A stretch of 64,000 nt of DNA from Anarhynchus alexandrinus. Lineage: Eukaryota; Chordata; Aves; Charadriiformes; Charadriidae. A program made the position numbers and the translations under genes. Below are positions 1-12,774 of the stretch, piece by piece. Position 1 is the stretch's first letter. Each line of letters starts with the position of its first letter. The stretch lies in contig VUYV01000392.1 of the NCBI GenBank assembly GCA_008711295.1, positions 303,022 through 367,021 of the forward strand, read 5' to 3'. Under the pieces are notes generated by a model. It made no database searches and had not been told where the DNA came from. It worked only from the letters and a program-made list of their open reading frames with translations.

Positions 1-3000
1 GTAGGTTGTTTCAGGCTGTGCACACAAATCATGCAGCACTGGAGGGTTACACCATGCAATTATAACATGAAGATAACAAATACATGCCAGGATGCGAATG
101 AGGGAGGACTGTCCCAGACAGAGAGGTGGTAGTAACTGAAGGGAACTTGGGCAAGCAGTGCTAAGGGAATATTTATTTTTTTTTTGCAACTTAAGATCAA
201 TAAGGTCATGGGTCTCTTCTTTTGGCCTGAGTGGAAAACCTTCATTGGAGTTAATACAGAAGTCTGCACAGTGCCAGCCTTTGCCATGTGCTGGAATGAT
301 CAGCTCATCTGGCACCCAAGTCAAAAACATGAAATTGCAGAAAAAACGAGCGCCGTAGACGGAGGCACAGCACAGGCTGCTGTTACACGGTTCAGAGAGC
401 CAAGCTGGAACAGCGCAAAGAGGGTGAGATGCAAAACTTCAACCCCAGGATGCATCCGTCCCTTGACACTTCACTTTGAGCCATGTCAGATCTCACCAGA
501 ATACTTCTGATAAAAATATTGTCCTCTGGAAGAAAAATTTGCTTGAATGAACTGAAAACTCTTGGAGGAATGGCACTGTCATTGTCAAGAATAACCATCC
601 ATAGGTTTAATTTCAATGATGTTTGATTGTCCTGTTTTGACTTAATTGGACTTAATTTCAAACTAATTAATCAAGTTTTTTTCTCAGTCTTGGTCAAAAC
701 TATAAAGAAGCACTTGGACTCTTCTCGAATCTTAGACAAATTAAGGAATTCTATTCAGCAAAAAGTTTTCAGCTTTTCATTCTGTACTGGAAGAAAACAA
801 ATTGAAACATGTGAGCACTGCCCACAGACAGGAAACTCCAAGTATCATCTCAGTTTAGTAGTCACAAAATAAAACCTATGGCTGTCATGGCATGAAACAG
901 TTCCCATGAGAAAAAGAGTATTTTTTTGTAATGCAAACAGTATTTTGTGCACAATATGCACAAACACATTTCCAGAGTTGTCTACTATGTCTTGATTTCA
1001 CTGGTCAGAAACAGTTGTTGCATTATTTTCTTGTGCAATATGTTTGTCTTATGTATTTAGAAAAGGGATGTGCTAAAAATAGAAGCAAAATTTTAAGCTG
1101 TTCCATGATAAATTTGGTATTAATATGGTGCAATCAATATTGCAATCAATATTGCATGTCACTGTGATGTTCTTTTTTATGGCTCTTAGTCCATATTTGT
1201 AATTTTGAGCTATTACAAATGTCCCCTGAGGTTACCAGAGAGACTTGGACTAGACTCCAATGAACGCCTTAACTTGTAATCATTAACCACTTCTCATCTG
1301 GCCATCACTTCTTCCAAAAAAGCCTAGATTAGAAATAACTACATGCAGAAATGCCAAAGCTTGGGACTGAGATGAGGCTTAGGCATTCTCCACACGTGTC
1401 AGATTTTGCAGGGGTGGATCTCTTTACCTTTTGATTCTTCCCCTGACACCATTTCAAGCAGATCTGATCTCCTTGGCAGGCTAAACCAGCACAAAGGCTC
1501 CTCCAATGTGTGCTCGCAGCAAGCAAAGCTGGGGACAACCTCCTGACCTGAGGTCTACACTCTGAGAGCTACACAACTTGTCTCAGTGCATCTGCTGATA
1601 CCAATAGGTGTCAATCTTTGTGTAGTCCTCAAAAGTCCTCAATAGGGCTTTTGCTGAGAAATCTAAGAGAAAAAACTGTCCTTTTCTGCTCATGCATGGT
1701 GTTGGCCCCCTTCTTTCACAGCTGGCAGACTTGATGGGTCCTAAAGGAGCACAGGAGCACCAACATCTCTTGGTTGCAAGTCTTGCATTGAAGGAAGTCG
1801 CATCCGGTCACTCCAGCTTTGAGACCATTTGAGACTTTGGTATGGTATTTCAGGTCAGCATCACAGCACCCTTCAACTGCCTACGTACAGATGCTGTGAG
1901 TTCACGTCAACACTCCTCTCCCACCATCCAGCACCATCTGAGGGGTGGGTTATGTCTAAGCTGCATCAGAAGCATTAGTGCCTCAGAAATGTCCCTGTGG
2001 TCACATTGAGCAACCTGAACTTTACAGAGAGGACATTTAATGACCACCACCCATTGCACGTTTCCTGAGGGGAACGCTCTGGGGACAAAACTGATGAGCA
2101 CAGTGTGCCAGGACTTTGTCTGGCCCCTAGTGAGGACGTGATCCCTGATTAGCAGGTAGAGAATTGATTAAATCAGAAAATGCTTAAGAGAAATTGAAAT
2201 TTTATTTTTTTCTTTTGGTTAAAAGACTACATTCAGTTTTCTTACTTTGTTGATGGAGCAGAGCCTAGGAAGGAGTGGCAAACCTGTTTAATTCATAAAG
2301 GTCTTCAGCCACGGTGGAAAAATTTCTAAAGAGGAGAGGAAAGTTCCAGATATATGACATAAGATTTTATTTATGTTCTTGCACTATTATTCACATTTCC
2401 AGTGAAAAATACCTGCTTCCAACTCTAGGTATGGTTTGCATAAAGATGCAGCTGGGGGGGGGAGGGGAGAAAGAGTAAAAATCTAGAAGCCCACGCGTGT
2501 GACCACATGGGATGAAAGTCCCATTGCTTGCCTCAACACACCCTCTGCAAAGTGTTTCCTTCCCTCCACCGCGGCCGGAGGCGGCCGAGAAGGCCACCTC
2601 CGCGCAGAGAAACTGCTCTGCATCTCCCTGACAAACGAGGCACCGAGTAATGACGTGGGCGTTCCAGCCGCAGGGAGCTTCATAGCTGCCAAAGGAAAAA
2701 GGGATTTAAAATAAACTTCTTTCCACATACCTGTGCTTTAAAGGGATGCAGCGAGAGAGAATGTTCTCTGTAATCCCGGTGGGGTGACACTGTTCATTTG
2801 GCCCAGGGAGGGAAAAACACTAATATTCAGGGAAAGCCAATTCAAACTCATGTTCTGCGGGCAGCTGGCACTGTTGTCAGGTTTGTGGCCATGCCAGTAA
2901 AATGTGAGTGCCTGATCCCGATCCAGTGAAATAAGTGGAAGATATTCTACAGTTTTTGATGAAGTTTGGACTCAGACGTCATTACACCGCATTAGGGTGT

Positions 3001-3059
3001 GGGACTGTAGGTGTGGATGACAAAACAAGACGGCTTCTTTCTATCTTGATAAAAGTCAG
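1..3059. other. Intergenic, nothing recognised
   Basis: Only short open frames without family resemblance. A small GC-rich patch lies at about 2565-2620. A 12-bp unit (CAATCAATATTG) is repeated twice near 1130-1156. Confidence 0.6.
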
Positions 3060-3152
3060 GAGGAGAGTGGCCGGCAGACTGAGGGGCGTTGTTAGACTCG
3101 CCCATCCGGTGAGGGTGAGACTGTATCTGGAATACGTTGTCTAGTTTTGGGA
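3060..3152 (+). repeat. CR1 LINE fragment (left part of an interrupted copy)
   Basis: The stretch ending CTGGAATACGTTGTCTAGTTTTGGG matches the well-known CR1 coding segment for a LEYVVQFW-type motif, plus orientation and strongly diverged. It stops where a GAGAA microsatellite and an oppositely oriented CR1 begin, and appears to continue at 3485. Confidence 0.6.
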
Positions 3153-3213
3153 GAAGAAAAGAGAGAGAAGAGAAGAGAAGAGAAGAGAAGAGAAGAGAAG
3201 AGAAGAGAAGAGA
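3153..3213. repeat. (GAGAA)n microsatellite
   Basis: Pentanucleotide array of about 60 bp between two CR1 pieces. It occupies the 3' tail position of the minus-strand CR1 that follows, where CR1 elements usually carry short tandem repeats (normally an ATTCTATG-type octamer). Confidence 0.9.
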
Positions 3214-3470
3214 TTTCAGTTGGAAGGTACCTACAATGATCATCTTAAGGGCATTGTCCAAATGCCTCTTAAACACTGACAGTTTTGGGGCATTGACCAC
3301 CTCTCTAGGAAGCCTGTTCCAGTGTTTGACAACTCTCTCTGTAAATAAATGCTTCCTAATGTCCAGTCTAAACCCCACCGATGCAGCTTTGAACCATTCC
3401 CACATGTCCTATTACTGGATACCAGGGAGAAGAGCTCAGCACCTCTCTCTCCACTTCCCATGGGGACTAT
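3214..3470 (-). repeat. CR1 LINE 3' fragment, inserted into another CR1
   Basis: Minus-oriented CR1 3' region, recognised by TTGGAAGGTACCTACAATGA, AGGAAGCCTGTTCCAGTGTT and AATGCTTCCTAATGTCCAGT. It is 5'-truncated near 3470, where plus-oriented CR1 sequence resumes. There are also internal deletions relative to the usual element. Confidence 0.85.
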
Positions 3471-3484
3471 AAAGACGCTCAGGG

Positions 3485-3856
3485 TCCTGGGCAGCATGAC
3501 CTGTGAGGAGAGGTTGAGGGAGCTGGGCTGGTTTAGTTTGGCAAAGGGAAGACAAAAAGCCTTAGTAATGCCATGTAACATATCCATGAGCTATTCTCAG
3601 CCATCAATTGTATTTTAGAAACTTGATCATGGAAGTTAGGAGGACCTTTTTCACTCAGAGGGTGATACAGCACAGGAATAGGCCATTGGAGAGGTGCCTG
3701 AATCCCTTCCCTGGGAAGCTGTCAAGACTTGGCTAGAGAAAGTCTTGGCCAACCTCATCTAATGCCAGTGACAGTCTTACTTTGAGCAGGAGAGTGGACT
3801 AGAGATGCCCAAAGGTCTGGTTCAGCCAATAGACATACGATTCTTTAACTCTTTCA
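3485..3856 (+). repeat. CR1 LINE fragment (right part of the interrupted copy)
   Basis: Plus-oriented CR1: TGTGAGGAGAGGTTGAGGGA, then TTTTTCACTCAGAGGGTGAT, a TTCCCTGGGAAGCTGTCAAG segment, and an end close to GATTCTTT, a decayed CR1 octamer tail. Together with 3060-3152 it forms one older copy split by the minus-strand CR1. Confidence 0.75.
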
Positions 3857-6800
3857 GCCAAGGATTCAGATTAATTGAAGAGGGCAATGTTATTTATAAT
3901 CATTTAAATAGCATTACTGTAGTATCACGCTGCTCAGATCTCAGATACTGTGCAAAGTGAAAAACAATCCTTAGTTATGTAGCCAAATTACTCTATTTCC
4001 TGAGCTGACTTCCTGCAGCTTTGCTTAGCTCGCCTGTGAGAAGTGACCAGCAAAACAACACTTTTTCAACCCATAGTTCTGTTTATTGTTTATCACTGCA
4101 TAAAACTTTATATACCAGATAACTTGCTCTATCTGAGAGTTTCTGGGGTGATGTTTTGGTGTCTTTTGAGATACAACTGCAACGACAACAGTTGCTGTGT
4201 GTAAGAGGAGAGTTGGCCACATGCCATTAAGAAAGAGCAAGGATGAGAATGAAGCAACACTGGTCAGCAGGGTAAGCAGCAATACGCAATGTTACACACG
4301 TCATTGTTTCGTTTTTCTAATTCTGAAATGATAACCATGAGCAGAGATGGAGGAAGCAGAAGGAAGAGTATGAGCAGCTGCTGTGAGTCACCAGAAACAT
4401 GGGTTTAGTGGAGCCCTGCCTGCACAGCTTGCTAGCAGCCATGCAGAGACCCCTTGGTACACGCAGATGACCTTCAGGGATGAAGTGAGGTTTCTCTGCC
4501 TTTGGTGGCGTGTGTTGGGCAGAGCTGCTGAGAAGGCAACGGGTACCTCACCTTCCTTTTGACCTCCTTTGGGGCAAGGGAGACATTCACTGTGTGGATA
4601 TTGAGCTACCTGTAGAGCACACACAGCCTTCCCCAAGGATGATGCAGCTCCAGGGAGGCAGGAGGCTTCACCTGACATGTGGGCTGTGTGATGGCAGTCG
4701 GACTTTGCTGCCGTAGAAGCCCACATACCAGATATGGCTGACAGCAGCCCAGGCACATGAGAGCAAGGACCTGGAGGGATCGCAGGAAAGACGTGGGGAT
4801 GGGTCGTCACCAGCAGCGCAGTAGGAGATGAGGGGAGTTTGCTGGGGAAGGGGAAGCCCGGTACTTCCCACAGTGGTTTCCCACAAATCAAGGTCCCTTC
4901 AGCAGGAAAGCAAGTGTGGAAAAGACTGGCCATTTCTGGTGGCTCAGAAGGGGCACTTGGGTCAGGCAAAGCAGCAAAACCGTGTCTCCAGAGCTGAAAT
5001 ACCCTTTTGCTTTTCCTCCCTCATTTTTGGGGGATGCAGTGTGAGGGCGTGCTGAGTTATGTCACGCTGCTTAGGATGGATCTGGACACAAGGGTTGCGT
5101 GAAGTAATTTATTTAACTATGTTCAGCCTTTCTTTTCTTAAATTTCTTCTCCCAAAAGCCAATCTTCCCTTCCTGCCAAAACCAGGCTAATTGTTTGCTG
5201 GATTGGCCCAAATCCTGGAGTCATTCAGATCCCTGGCAAGATCCCATTCGTTTTGCAATCTCTGTTAGTGCCTGGCTAAATGTCGTCTTTCTGATTAAAG
5301 AGCCCAACGCCCGTATGTTGCAGAAAGAGGACAAGAGCAACAAGAGGCATGTGCGGGTGTCCTTAATGGGCACAGTGCAGATTTAGGTGGAAACGAAAGA
5401 AACCATGATGAGAAATGTGATAGGACCTTGAGGTCTTGCACTGATGTTAATGAAAACGCTAATGAAAATACTAATGTCAAGTGGGTTGTTGGCTATTCCT
5501 CTGCACCTTTGATTAAGGTGAAGGTTCTTTTTTCATTTAGTATTTTAAGCCCTTTGAAAAGGGGAGAAGCTGTTTCAGGGCGCTGAGGTTGTGGTGGAAG
5601 GCAGCAGAAGTTAGACGCTGTACCTCCCAGGCATGTCTAAACACATGTGAAATAGGAACGAGCAAGATCCGCACCGTGAGGACGTCACTGTGCTGTTGGG
5701 AGATTATGTAAGTTGTTTTGTTTGATCCTGAGCAAGAAGCCAGGAATAAAAGGAGAGCGTGGAAAATGTAAGGCAAGTTGCTTTAGCTCCTGTGCTTGTG
5801 GTCTTCCCTCTGGTGTTTCTCACCCCCCTTTTCTTTGTAATGGAGCTCCCTGCTCAGTTTCAGACGAAAGTGGCAAAGATGGTATCATTGCCTCCTCCGT
5901 CACAGAATAAAGCCTGAAAAAGAGAGAACACCTTTAACTAACCTATTAGCAGACTGCATAGCAATTGCTGGCTCATGTCTCGTAAGATACACTCATTCCC
6001 TAGTCGCTTTTTGCTTTAAATGGAGTAGTCCCTGGTCACGTCAGATGTTACTATATCAGAGACCACATTGCCTGTGTTCAAACACATCTTCCACTGACAC
6101 AAGAGTTGGTCATAGGTCTCTTTCCATCACCGAGGTGATCAGAGATTTTGGACTGCCTCCTCTCCTGCATGGTGTGCAAGTTGCCACCACAGCCCTGCTG
6201 TCGGATTGTGATAGGCTCCAACCCCCTCCACGCCTGATAAAATGTCTATAAAAATCACTGCTCAGTGGTCTAATGATTTCCTCCCATTCCTCACCCAAAT
6301 GATTCGCTGTATGAATCAGAGCCTGGGTTTTTTTGTAGGGTTATTTGGAAACCTACAGGGTCGCTTTTAGAGCTTTGCATTGACAATAAAGATTTGCCAC
6401 TTAACTTTGTGGCTGCATTTGACCCACTGCATCTGCCGGCGTGCACAGGGGACAGGGTGCAAAAACCTCTTTCCTTCCCGCTGTGGCGACCCACAACAGG
6501 GATAGGAGAAATGCCAGCGGTGCCAAAGAAATTCTCTGGGTGGTGGCATCTGGCTCATCAGGGGAAGGGAAAGGCACAGCTCTAGGGATTTTCCCCTCCT
6601 CACTGTGGCCTTGGTACGTCCAAGCCTGACTGTAATGGCTGTATGACTTCATTAGTGACTTGCCACAACCAAACGATGTGCTGAGCTTGTCTTGCAGCCA
6701 AGAACTGGCTAGGAAAGTTGCTCCTCTAGGTTCAGCTGCAGCCTGGGTTGGGATGGCTTCACGTGGCGCTGGGGCAGCTCTGCTGCTGGGGCACCGACTC

Positions 6801-9800
6801 GGGGACTTTGTGGGAGAGTGTGAAAACCAAAATGGTTCTTGAGCTGGAAAACTGTGCTTGATGGCTGGTAACTGTGAAGGGAGGGGTTGCTTTTCCTTTT
6901 TCATAATAAAAAAGAAAACCAAAGGGCAAGGAAAGTGATGAGGGTTCAGCAGTTCCAGGGGAAGCTGATGGGAATCTTTTCAGTGCTTATGATTGCTTAA
7001 GACCTGTGATTAATTTTTCTTAATATTTTCTAGAAAATAATTAGAAGAGGATTTGACAGACCTTCCATTATATGATACAGATAATTATTTTCCAGCATAA
7101 GGTTAGATTTTTTTGACCATTCCGTCTTTCTCATTATATTGAGTCCTAACTCCTGATACCACACATGTCAAGATTAAATTATTTCAAGTAAACTGAAATA
7201 TTCTGAATATCTAAAATCATGATTAAATAGCAACACTTTGAACAGAAGAATGCACTGCAATTTAACTTGCAGCCTAAGAAGAACAGTAGACGTTAGCAGA
7301 ATTAAGCTTCTTTCTTTACAAAACTTCATTATGATTTGTTCCTTGGAAGGCATCTCTTTATTTGTGAAGTGCATAATCCGATACGTGATCTATGGTTGAA
7401 ATGTCTCTAAAGTATCTTAAGTCTAAGCTGCCATGCTGGATTGGTTCTGCTTCCGTAGTTAATATTTGGATCCTGATCAATGCTACTGTGGGAACTGTCT
7501 ATACCACTTTAGTCCCACGGCTGTATCCCATGGGGGTGGTTCATGCACATCCAATACTGAATACTTGCCCTTTAAAGCCTTCTGTGTCTTCTACAAATAC
7601 GTCTGTCATTGTTATAAGTTGCTCTGTTGATGTCATTGCTGTAATTTTGGAGCGTCTATCTGATGATGCAGAGCCAAAGTAATGTTAAGTACGTTTGATT
7701 GTGGATCAGGAAACATAAACCTCTGATAGGATAAGTGCAAATGTCTTCATAGCTGGTAGCTCATTTTGTGCAAGTGGTTTTGGAGGATGGTAGGGGCAAG
7801 GATACACCTCAAGCAGTGCTTGTGAAAATGGGGACAGCCTCAAATGGTTGCCCTTGCTGTGCCAGAGCTTGCAGAGGATGCATTTACACGCTGAATGACT
7901 GGATCCCGAGTCCAGCTTTGCTGTCCCTTTGCTGCCCCGTGCTGTCAAAGCATGGTCTGAGACAAAACAGAAACAGCAGGATGCAGTGTGAGATTTGGTA
8001 AGGGATGGGAAGGAAAAGTAAGCCTTAATATTGGCCAGGAAAACACCGGCCTCCAGGTGAGGCTGGCTAGCCACACTGCCTGCCTCACAGCACCATCACT
8101 GGTCCCAGACTCCTTCCTGGGATGGCCCCAGCCTCACACCAGTTATGGGATTTGCCCCATCCGCACCCGCCATGGGTGCTGTACCACCAGCATCCAACAC
8201 TGCCATTGCCTGATGCCAGCACCGTGTCCGAGACAAACCCTGCCCTCGGGTCGGTGTAGGCACAGCCACAATGAGTCAGTGGCAGAGCTGGGAATGAACA
8301 GGAATCTGCTATTTTTTAAAAGCTGCTATTCAAATATCAGTGAATTTATAAACAAGCTGTACATTCACTCTTTTGGACTCCTTGGAAAACCCCAGCCAAA
8401 ATCCATCCCGAGACCTGGCAAGTTAAAAGATGATTATTTTCAATTTCTAAAACGCTTTTCCTCTTTCTTTAACTCCTACAAGAGTTTCTCCTAAGAAGAG
8501 GAAGCAGGCAGTTGTGTCCCAGTGCCCTTCTGCTAAAGAGTTTCTGTCTCTCTCCATCATCGAGACAAGGTGCCTCTCGGTTGCATGACAATTCCTGAGA
8601 AGCCGGAGAGGAAAGTGGCAGAGACTGTAACTGGCACAACGCAAATAGGTGTTGGAGAGAAACAGACTTGAGGAAATGGAAAGAGGAAGCGCTGGTCACT
8701 ACCTTGCACTTTCCACCTTTCGGTGTTGTGAAAGAAAACAGTAAAGAAAAGGACTGGAACATATTTTCCAGGGATTTCTACATTTTTAAGAGAGGAGTAC
8801 GAGCATGTTGTCAAGAAGAGAGTGAGGCATAGCTGGAAAATAAGTAGGAATGGGAGAGAGGGTGAGCACTCTCGGTGTGGCTTAGTTGACTGATGCTGTT
8901 CCAGGCGCTCTTCCAAGGGGATGACTTGCAAAATCCGGAAGGGATGGGTACCGCCTCCTCTGGGGAGTTACACAGCGATAGACTTTCAAGAAGACTCCAA
9001 CAACTACGGACTAGGTTGAAAATCACTCCTGTGTGTTGCAAGTATTTGCAGCTCTCCAGGACTCCCTTCAGAGCTTCTCCCATCACCTCCAAAACCCCAA
9101 ACCCAATACCTGAAAGCCATTTATTCGACCTCTGATACAGGGATAAAGCATTCTGGTTCCCTGGGGTGAAATCTGTAATATTTGCACCACCGACCTGTCC
9201 AGCAGAGGAGTTGTATTGGGCATCTTGAGCAGCGGTTCCCAGATTTGGTCTTCGGCCCTTAGCGCTTTTGTGCTCTTCAGAAATAACCTGTTATTAGCAA
9301 GGAGGCATCTCCTCTGCACCCAAGGAGATGTTAGTAGCCACGATCAATTCCTCATAGTTACTAACAGAAATGTGAGCAGTGGGAGTGGGGTTGGCTGCTG
9401 GGGCACTCCTCCATCAGAGGGGACCTGCTGTAAGGCTCTGCAGCCAGGTCCTCCCGCCTCTGGGAAGAGCCAGACCCCCTGGATATTTTGTGTTTGTATT
9501 TTGGTCTTTATGTGGTTTTGACCAGAAATTCCAGCCTGGTCTCAGCAATTTCTACTGATAAACGTTTCAGTGAAGCTGGTACTTTCCAGAAAAAGAGAGA
9601 AAAAAGCGTGGCTTTGTTGAAAAAATTGTGGCTTGCACTTTCTGGGACATTGGTTTTCCTTGTGGGGCTGAGCCCTGCAAGCTTTAGGAAAAACGGCAAA
9701 AAAGAAATCTATTTCAGTTTCTTATGTGATATTCCCTTTTTCCTTTAACATAATCTATTAATTTTGATTCTCTGGTGGGCAATCGCTAATGCAGAGTTGA

Positions 9801-10666
9801 GAAGCAGATCTTTTTCTTCCCTTTTGGAGCCTGTTCTTCCAGAAAAAAAAATAGTATTATGAACGATACGAGTTTCCGTATTCAGTAATACAGATGCCCA
9901 TCAAACAGGGATGCATATTCGATCCGAGTAGGCTCGCAATATTTTAGAATCCTGGAGGATAAATCAACTGTAGCATACGAACTTCTAAAAACCATTAAGG
10001 AAAAAAACTTCCTTGCTGTTAGAAGCTGGAATTTTTGCTGATGGATGGAGTGAATTTGAGTATTTTTTCCTGGATTATGTGTTGTAGTTACTGTTGTTCA
10101 AAGCATTAATTTTGTCCATTTGACAGGACTTGGGTCATATTGTAAAACCAGACAGTTTCTAAGAAGCATTTATGATGTATAAAATCAGATTAGCTGAATT
10201 ATCTCACAAGTTAAGTAGCAGAGTGTATAACTTGGCTTTTTTTCACACAGAATTTCACTGTTTTCTCTTTCATTCTTTAGTTTCCTCTGTGTACAGTTTA
10301 GTTACAGATGTTTCCTCCCTGTATTTACCCACTTTCCTTTGTTTCTGTGAATGGCTCACATAGCAACAGGAGATAAAACATGTGAAATGGACTGTAAACC
10401 GAAGAAAATCAGCTATGACACCTCAAGTGAGGGACGCGTGAGTCATTTTTGCTTTGCGAACACAATAAGGAAAGCCAAGCAACAGTGTGTCACTCTGATT
10501 TAAAGCACATAAATTAAAAACAAGCAAAAAGAAAAATTTCCCCTCCCCCCCCCCCCCCCCNCCCCCCCCCCCATTTCTGAATAATTACTCTGTCACAAAG
10601 GTCATAAACCTTCAGGAGGTTTGTGAGTTAGAAGATTTTAAACTTTAAGAGCGATGGGGGTGTTGA
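3857..10666. other. Intergenic, nothing recognised
   Basis: Mixed AT-rich sequence with the poly-C tract at 10540. The open frames here, including a 193-codon one at 4388-4969 on the minus strand, have no recognisable domain. Confidence 0.6.
10540..10572. repeat. Poly-C tract containing one N
   Basis: C homopolymer with an uncalled base at 10561; its length is probably unreliable. Confidence 0.95.
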
Positions 10667-10671
10667 TATAC

Positions 10672-11196
10672 TGTCATGGTTCAACCCCAGCTGGCAGCCA
10701 GGACCGCGCAGCCGCTCGTGCAGTTCTCCCCCTTCCCCACAGAAGGGTAGAGAGAAGAGGGAGAAAAGGATGGGAAAGGGGAAAAGAAACGACTTGTGGA
10801 TTGAGATAAAAGTTTAACAGGACAGTGACATAAAAAGGAAAATAACAATAATAATAATGGTAGAAGAATATACAAGATAAAGTAATACAACACAAGTCGC
10901 TCTCACCACCCCGTGAATTAGTTGCCCAGCTCATCCCGAGCAGTGATCGTGGATTCCTGCCCCCCGGCCAACCCCGTTTATATACCGAGCACGACACCTA
11001 TGGTATGGATATTCCATTGTTCTGTCTCTGCTCCTTCTCAGCTTCTACGGGAAGCTGAAAAAAGTCCTTGAATAGTATAAACATCACCTAGCAACAACTA
11101 AAACACTATGCATTATTGACATCCCTTTCATACCAAATCTGAAACACAGCAACCACTAGAGAGAAAATTAACTCTATCCCAGCTGGAACCAGGACA
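10672..11196 (-). mobile_element. Solo LTR, same family, minus orientation
   Basis: A 525-bp element. Read on the minus strand it begins TGTCCTGGTTCCAGCTGGGA, has a TATA box (TATATAAA, 10984-10977) and a GTTAAACTTTTATCTCAATC segment, and ends GAACCATGACA. Perfect 5-bp duplications TATAC flank it at 10667-10671 and 11197-11201. Both termini and the TTTATCTCAA.CCACAAG core match the LTR at 21590, so the two belong to one family. No internal viral genes are present. An open frame that overlaps it on the minus strand is not a gene. Confidence 0.88.
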
Positions 11197-11201
11197 TATA
11201 C

Positions 11202-12774
11202 ATACAGCATGTTAAGAATAACTGAAAAATCCCATGTCAGAGGTCCAGGTGATCTCCAGCGGTTGCTGGTGGGATGGTATGGTGCATGGGAACATGGTCT
11301 TGCCTTTTTACCTGATGTAGCCATGCTGGCCACTGCAGATGCCAGGATAGCCGCTCTTGGTTTTGACTTAGGCCAGCAAGTTTTGCTTTCCTCTGCCATA
11401 CATAAACTGGCTTTACTTCACCTTTTAAAAGGATCAGTCTTCTAGCTGGCAGTGTCTAATAATTGCTGCTAATGAAGTGTATCCTTGACAATTAATAACA
11501 TTTTAGTGACTCTGCTACAATAAATCATATTTTTGTTTCACTACAGTCCTACTGGTAGTAAATCTCAGACTTCAGTAAAAAAAAAAAAATTACCTTTTGA
11601 ATTGTACATGGCATGTACCTCATGGGGTAGATTATTTATAAAGCTATTTTCTAATTTCTTTATCTTTTACAATAAGGAAGTGATTTTGTCTTATCTGCAC
11701 AGCATTTAATATAAGAGGACTTGTAGAATGAGTCATGTCTATTGTGTTTTCTTATACAAACTTATAGTTGCTATCAGTCTTATATAAAACTTTTTTAAAA
11801 ATCAGCTTAAGAATTTTTTGATCTTTGGCTCTTCAATTCCTGTTAACCTTTGAGTGACTTTATGTAATAGCTAAACAAAATGCACGCTGAAGTCCTTGTT
11901 GCTTGTTGAGTTTTACAACCTTTAAGTTGAATTGAAGTTATTTGGAGTTTAAAAAACCCCTAATCTGTATTGTAATGAAGGATCAGATTCTAAGGAAAAG
12001 CTCAAGTGACTCTTTAAAACTATTGACACTCTATTGACACTAGACAAATGTACATTACTGAATTGTTCATATAATGCCATGACCCAAAATTGCTCAGGCA
12101 CCTAAACTCATGCACTATGTATGTTCCTGCTTGAAAACACTCAAGTATTTAAGTGGCCACATATTTTTAAAGCCTCTTGGTTGCAATTAAGCACCTGCTT
12201 GCAGTGAGGTGTACACTGAAGTGTTCCTCTGAGTCAGAGCAAAAGTACTGAGCACTTTCCAGGACTGAATTTCAAAACTTTAATTAGCATTCAACTAAAA
12301 TGTTTAAACCATTAAATCTTCCTGCAGACATTTTATTCTCATCTGAGAAAAACAAAAACCCGCCAAGCTCTGAAAGATCCTGCTAACTTTCTGCCAACTT
12401 CTCTGCATCTGTGAAATGCAGCTCTGTTATATTTTCAGGCCCTGTAACATCAGGAGCACCGTGCCCTTTCGGTGTGCTGTTTTCAGCTGCCCTGACTCCG
12501 ACGCCACCAACTCAAGACAAGCGCAGAGTCAGACCCAGCCTTGTGCTGCAGTAATTGCTGCACAACCTCATGCCGCTGCTGCGGGTCTGAGCTGTGCATC
12601 AGGGGGACCTGCCCACCACCCCGTCCACTCAAAGGTGTATTTCAGCTCACAGCACATTTAAACCAGCCAGCATTTCATAAGCGCTTCCCCAGCCTCAGGG
12701 CCACAGTCGGTAAAAGGCCAACGGGACCCGTGCGTGCATGATGCTACAGCTGTTACGAGGGTCCACGCTCACAG
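11202..12774. other. Intergenic, nothing recognised
   Basis: AT-rich single-copy-looking sequence between the solo LTR and the long CR1. Confidence 0.6.

Noticed and set aside
4388..4969. 193-codon minus-strand open frame
   Set aside because: No recognisable domain, proline/serine/cysteine-rich composition typical of noncoding GC-rich DNA, and no support from neighbouring exons.
7392..7682. 96-codon plus-strand frame with hydrophobic segments
   Set aside because: No family resemblance, no coherent splice context, and ordinary length for chance in AT-balanced DNA.
11106..11399. 97-codon minus-strand open frame with a hydrophobic stretch
   Set aside because: It spans the boundary of the solo LTR at 11196 and unique sequence, so it cannot be an old gene. 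The hydrophobic run is translated LTR.
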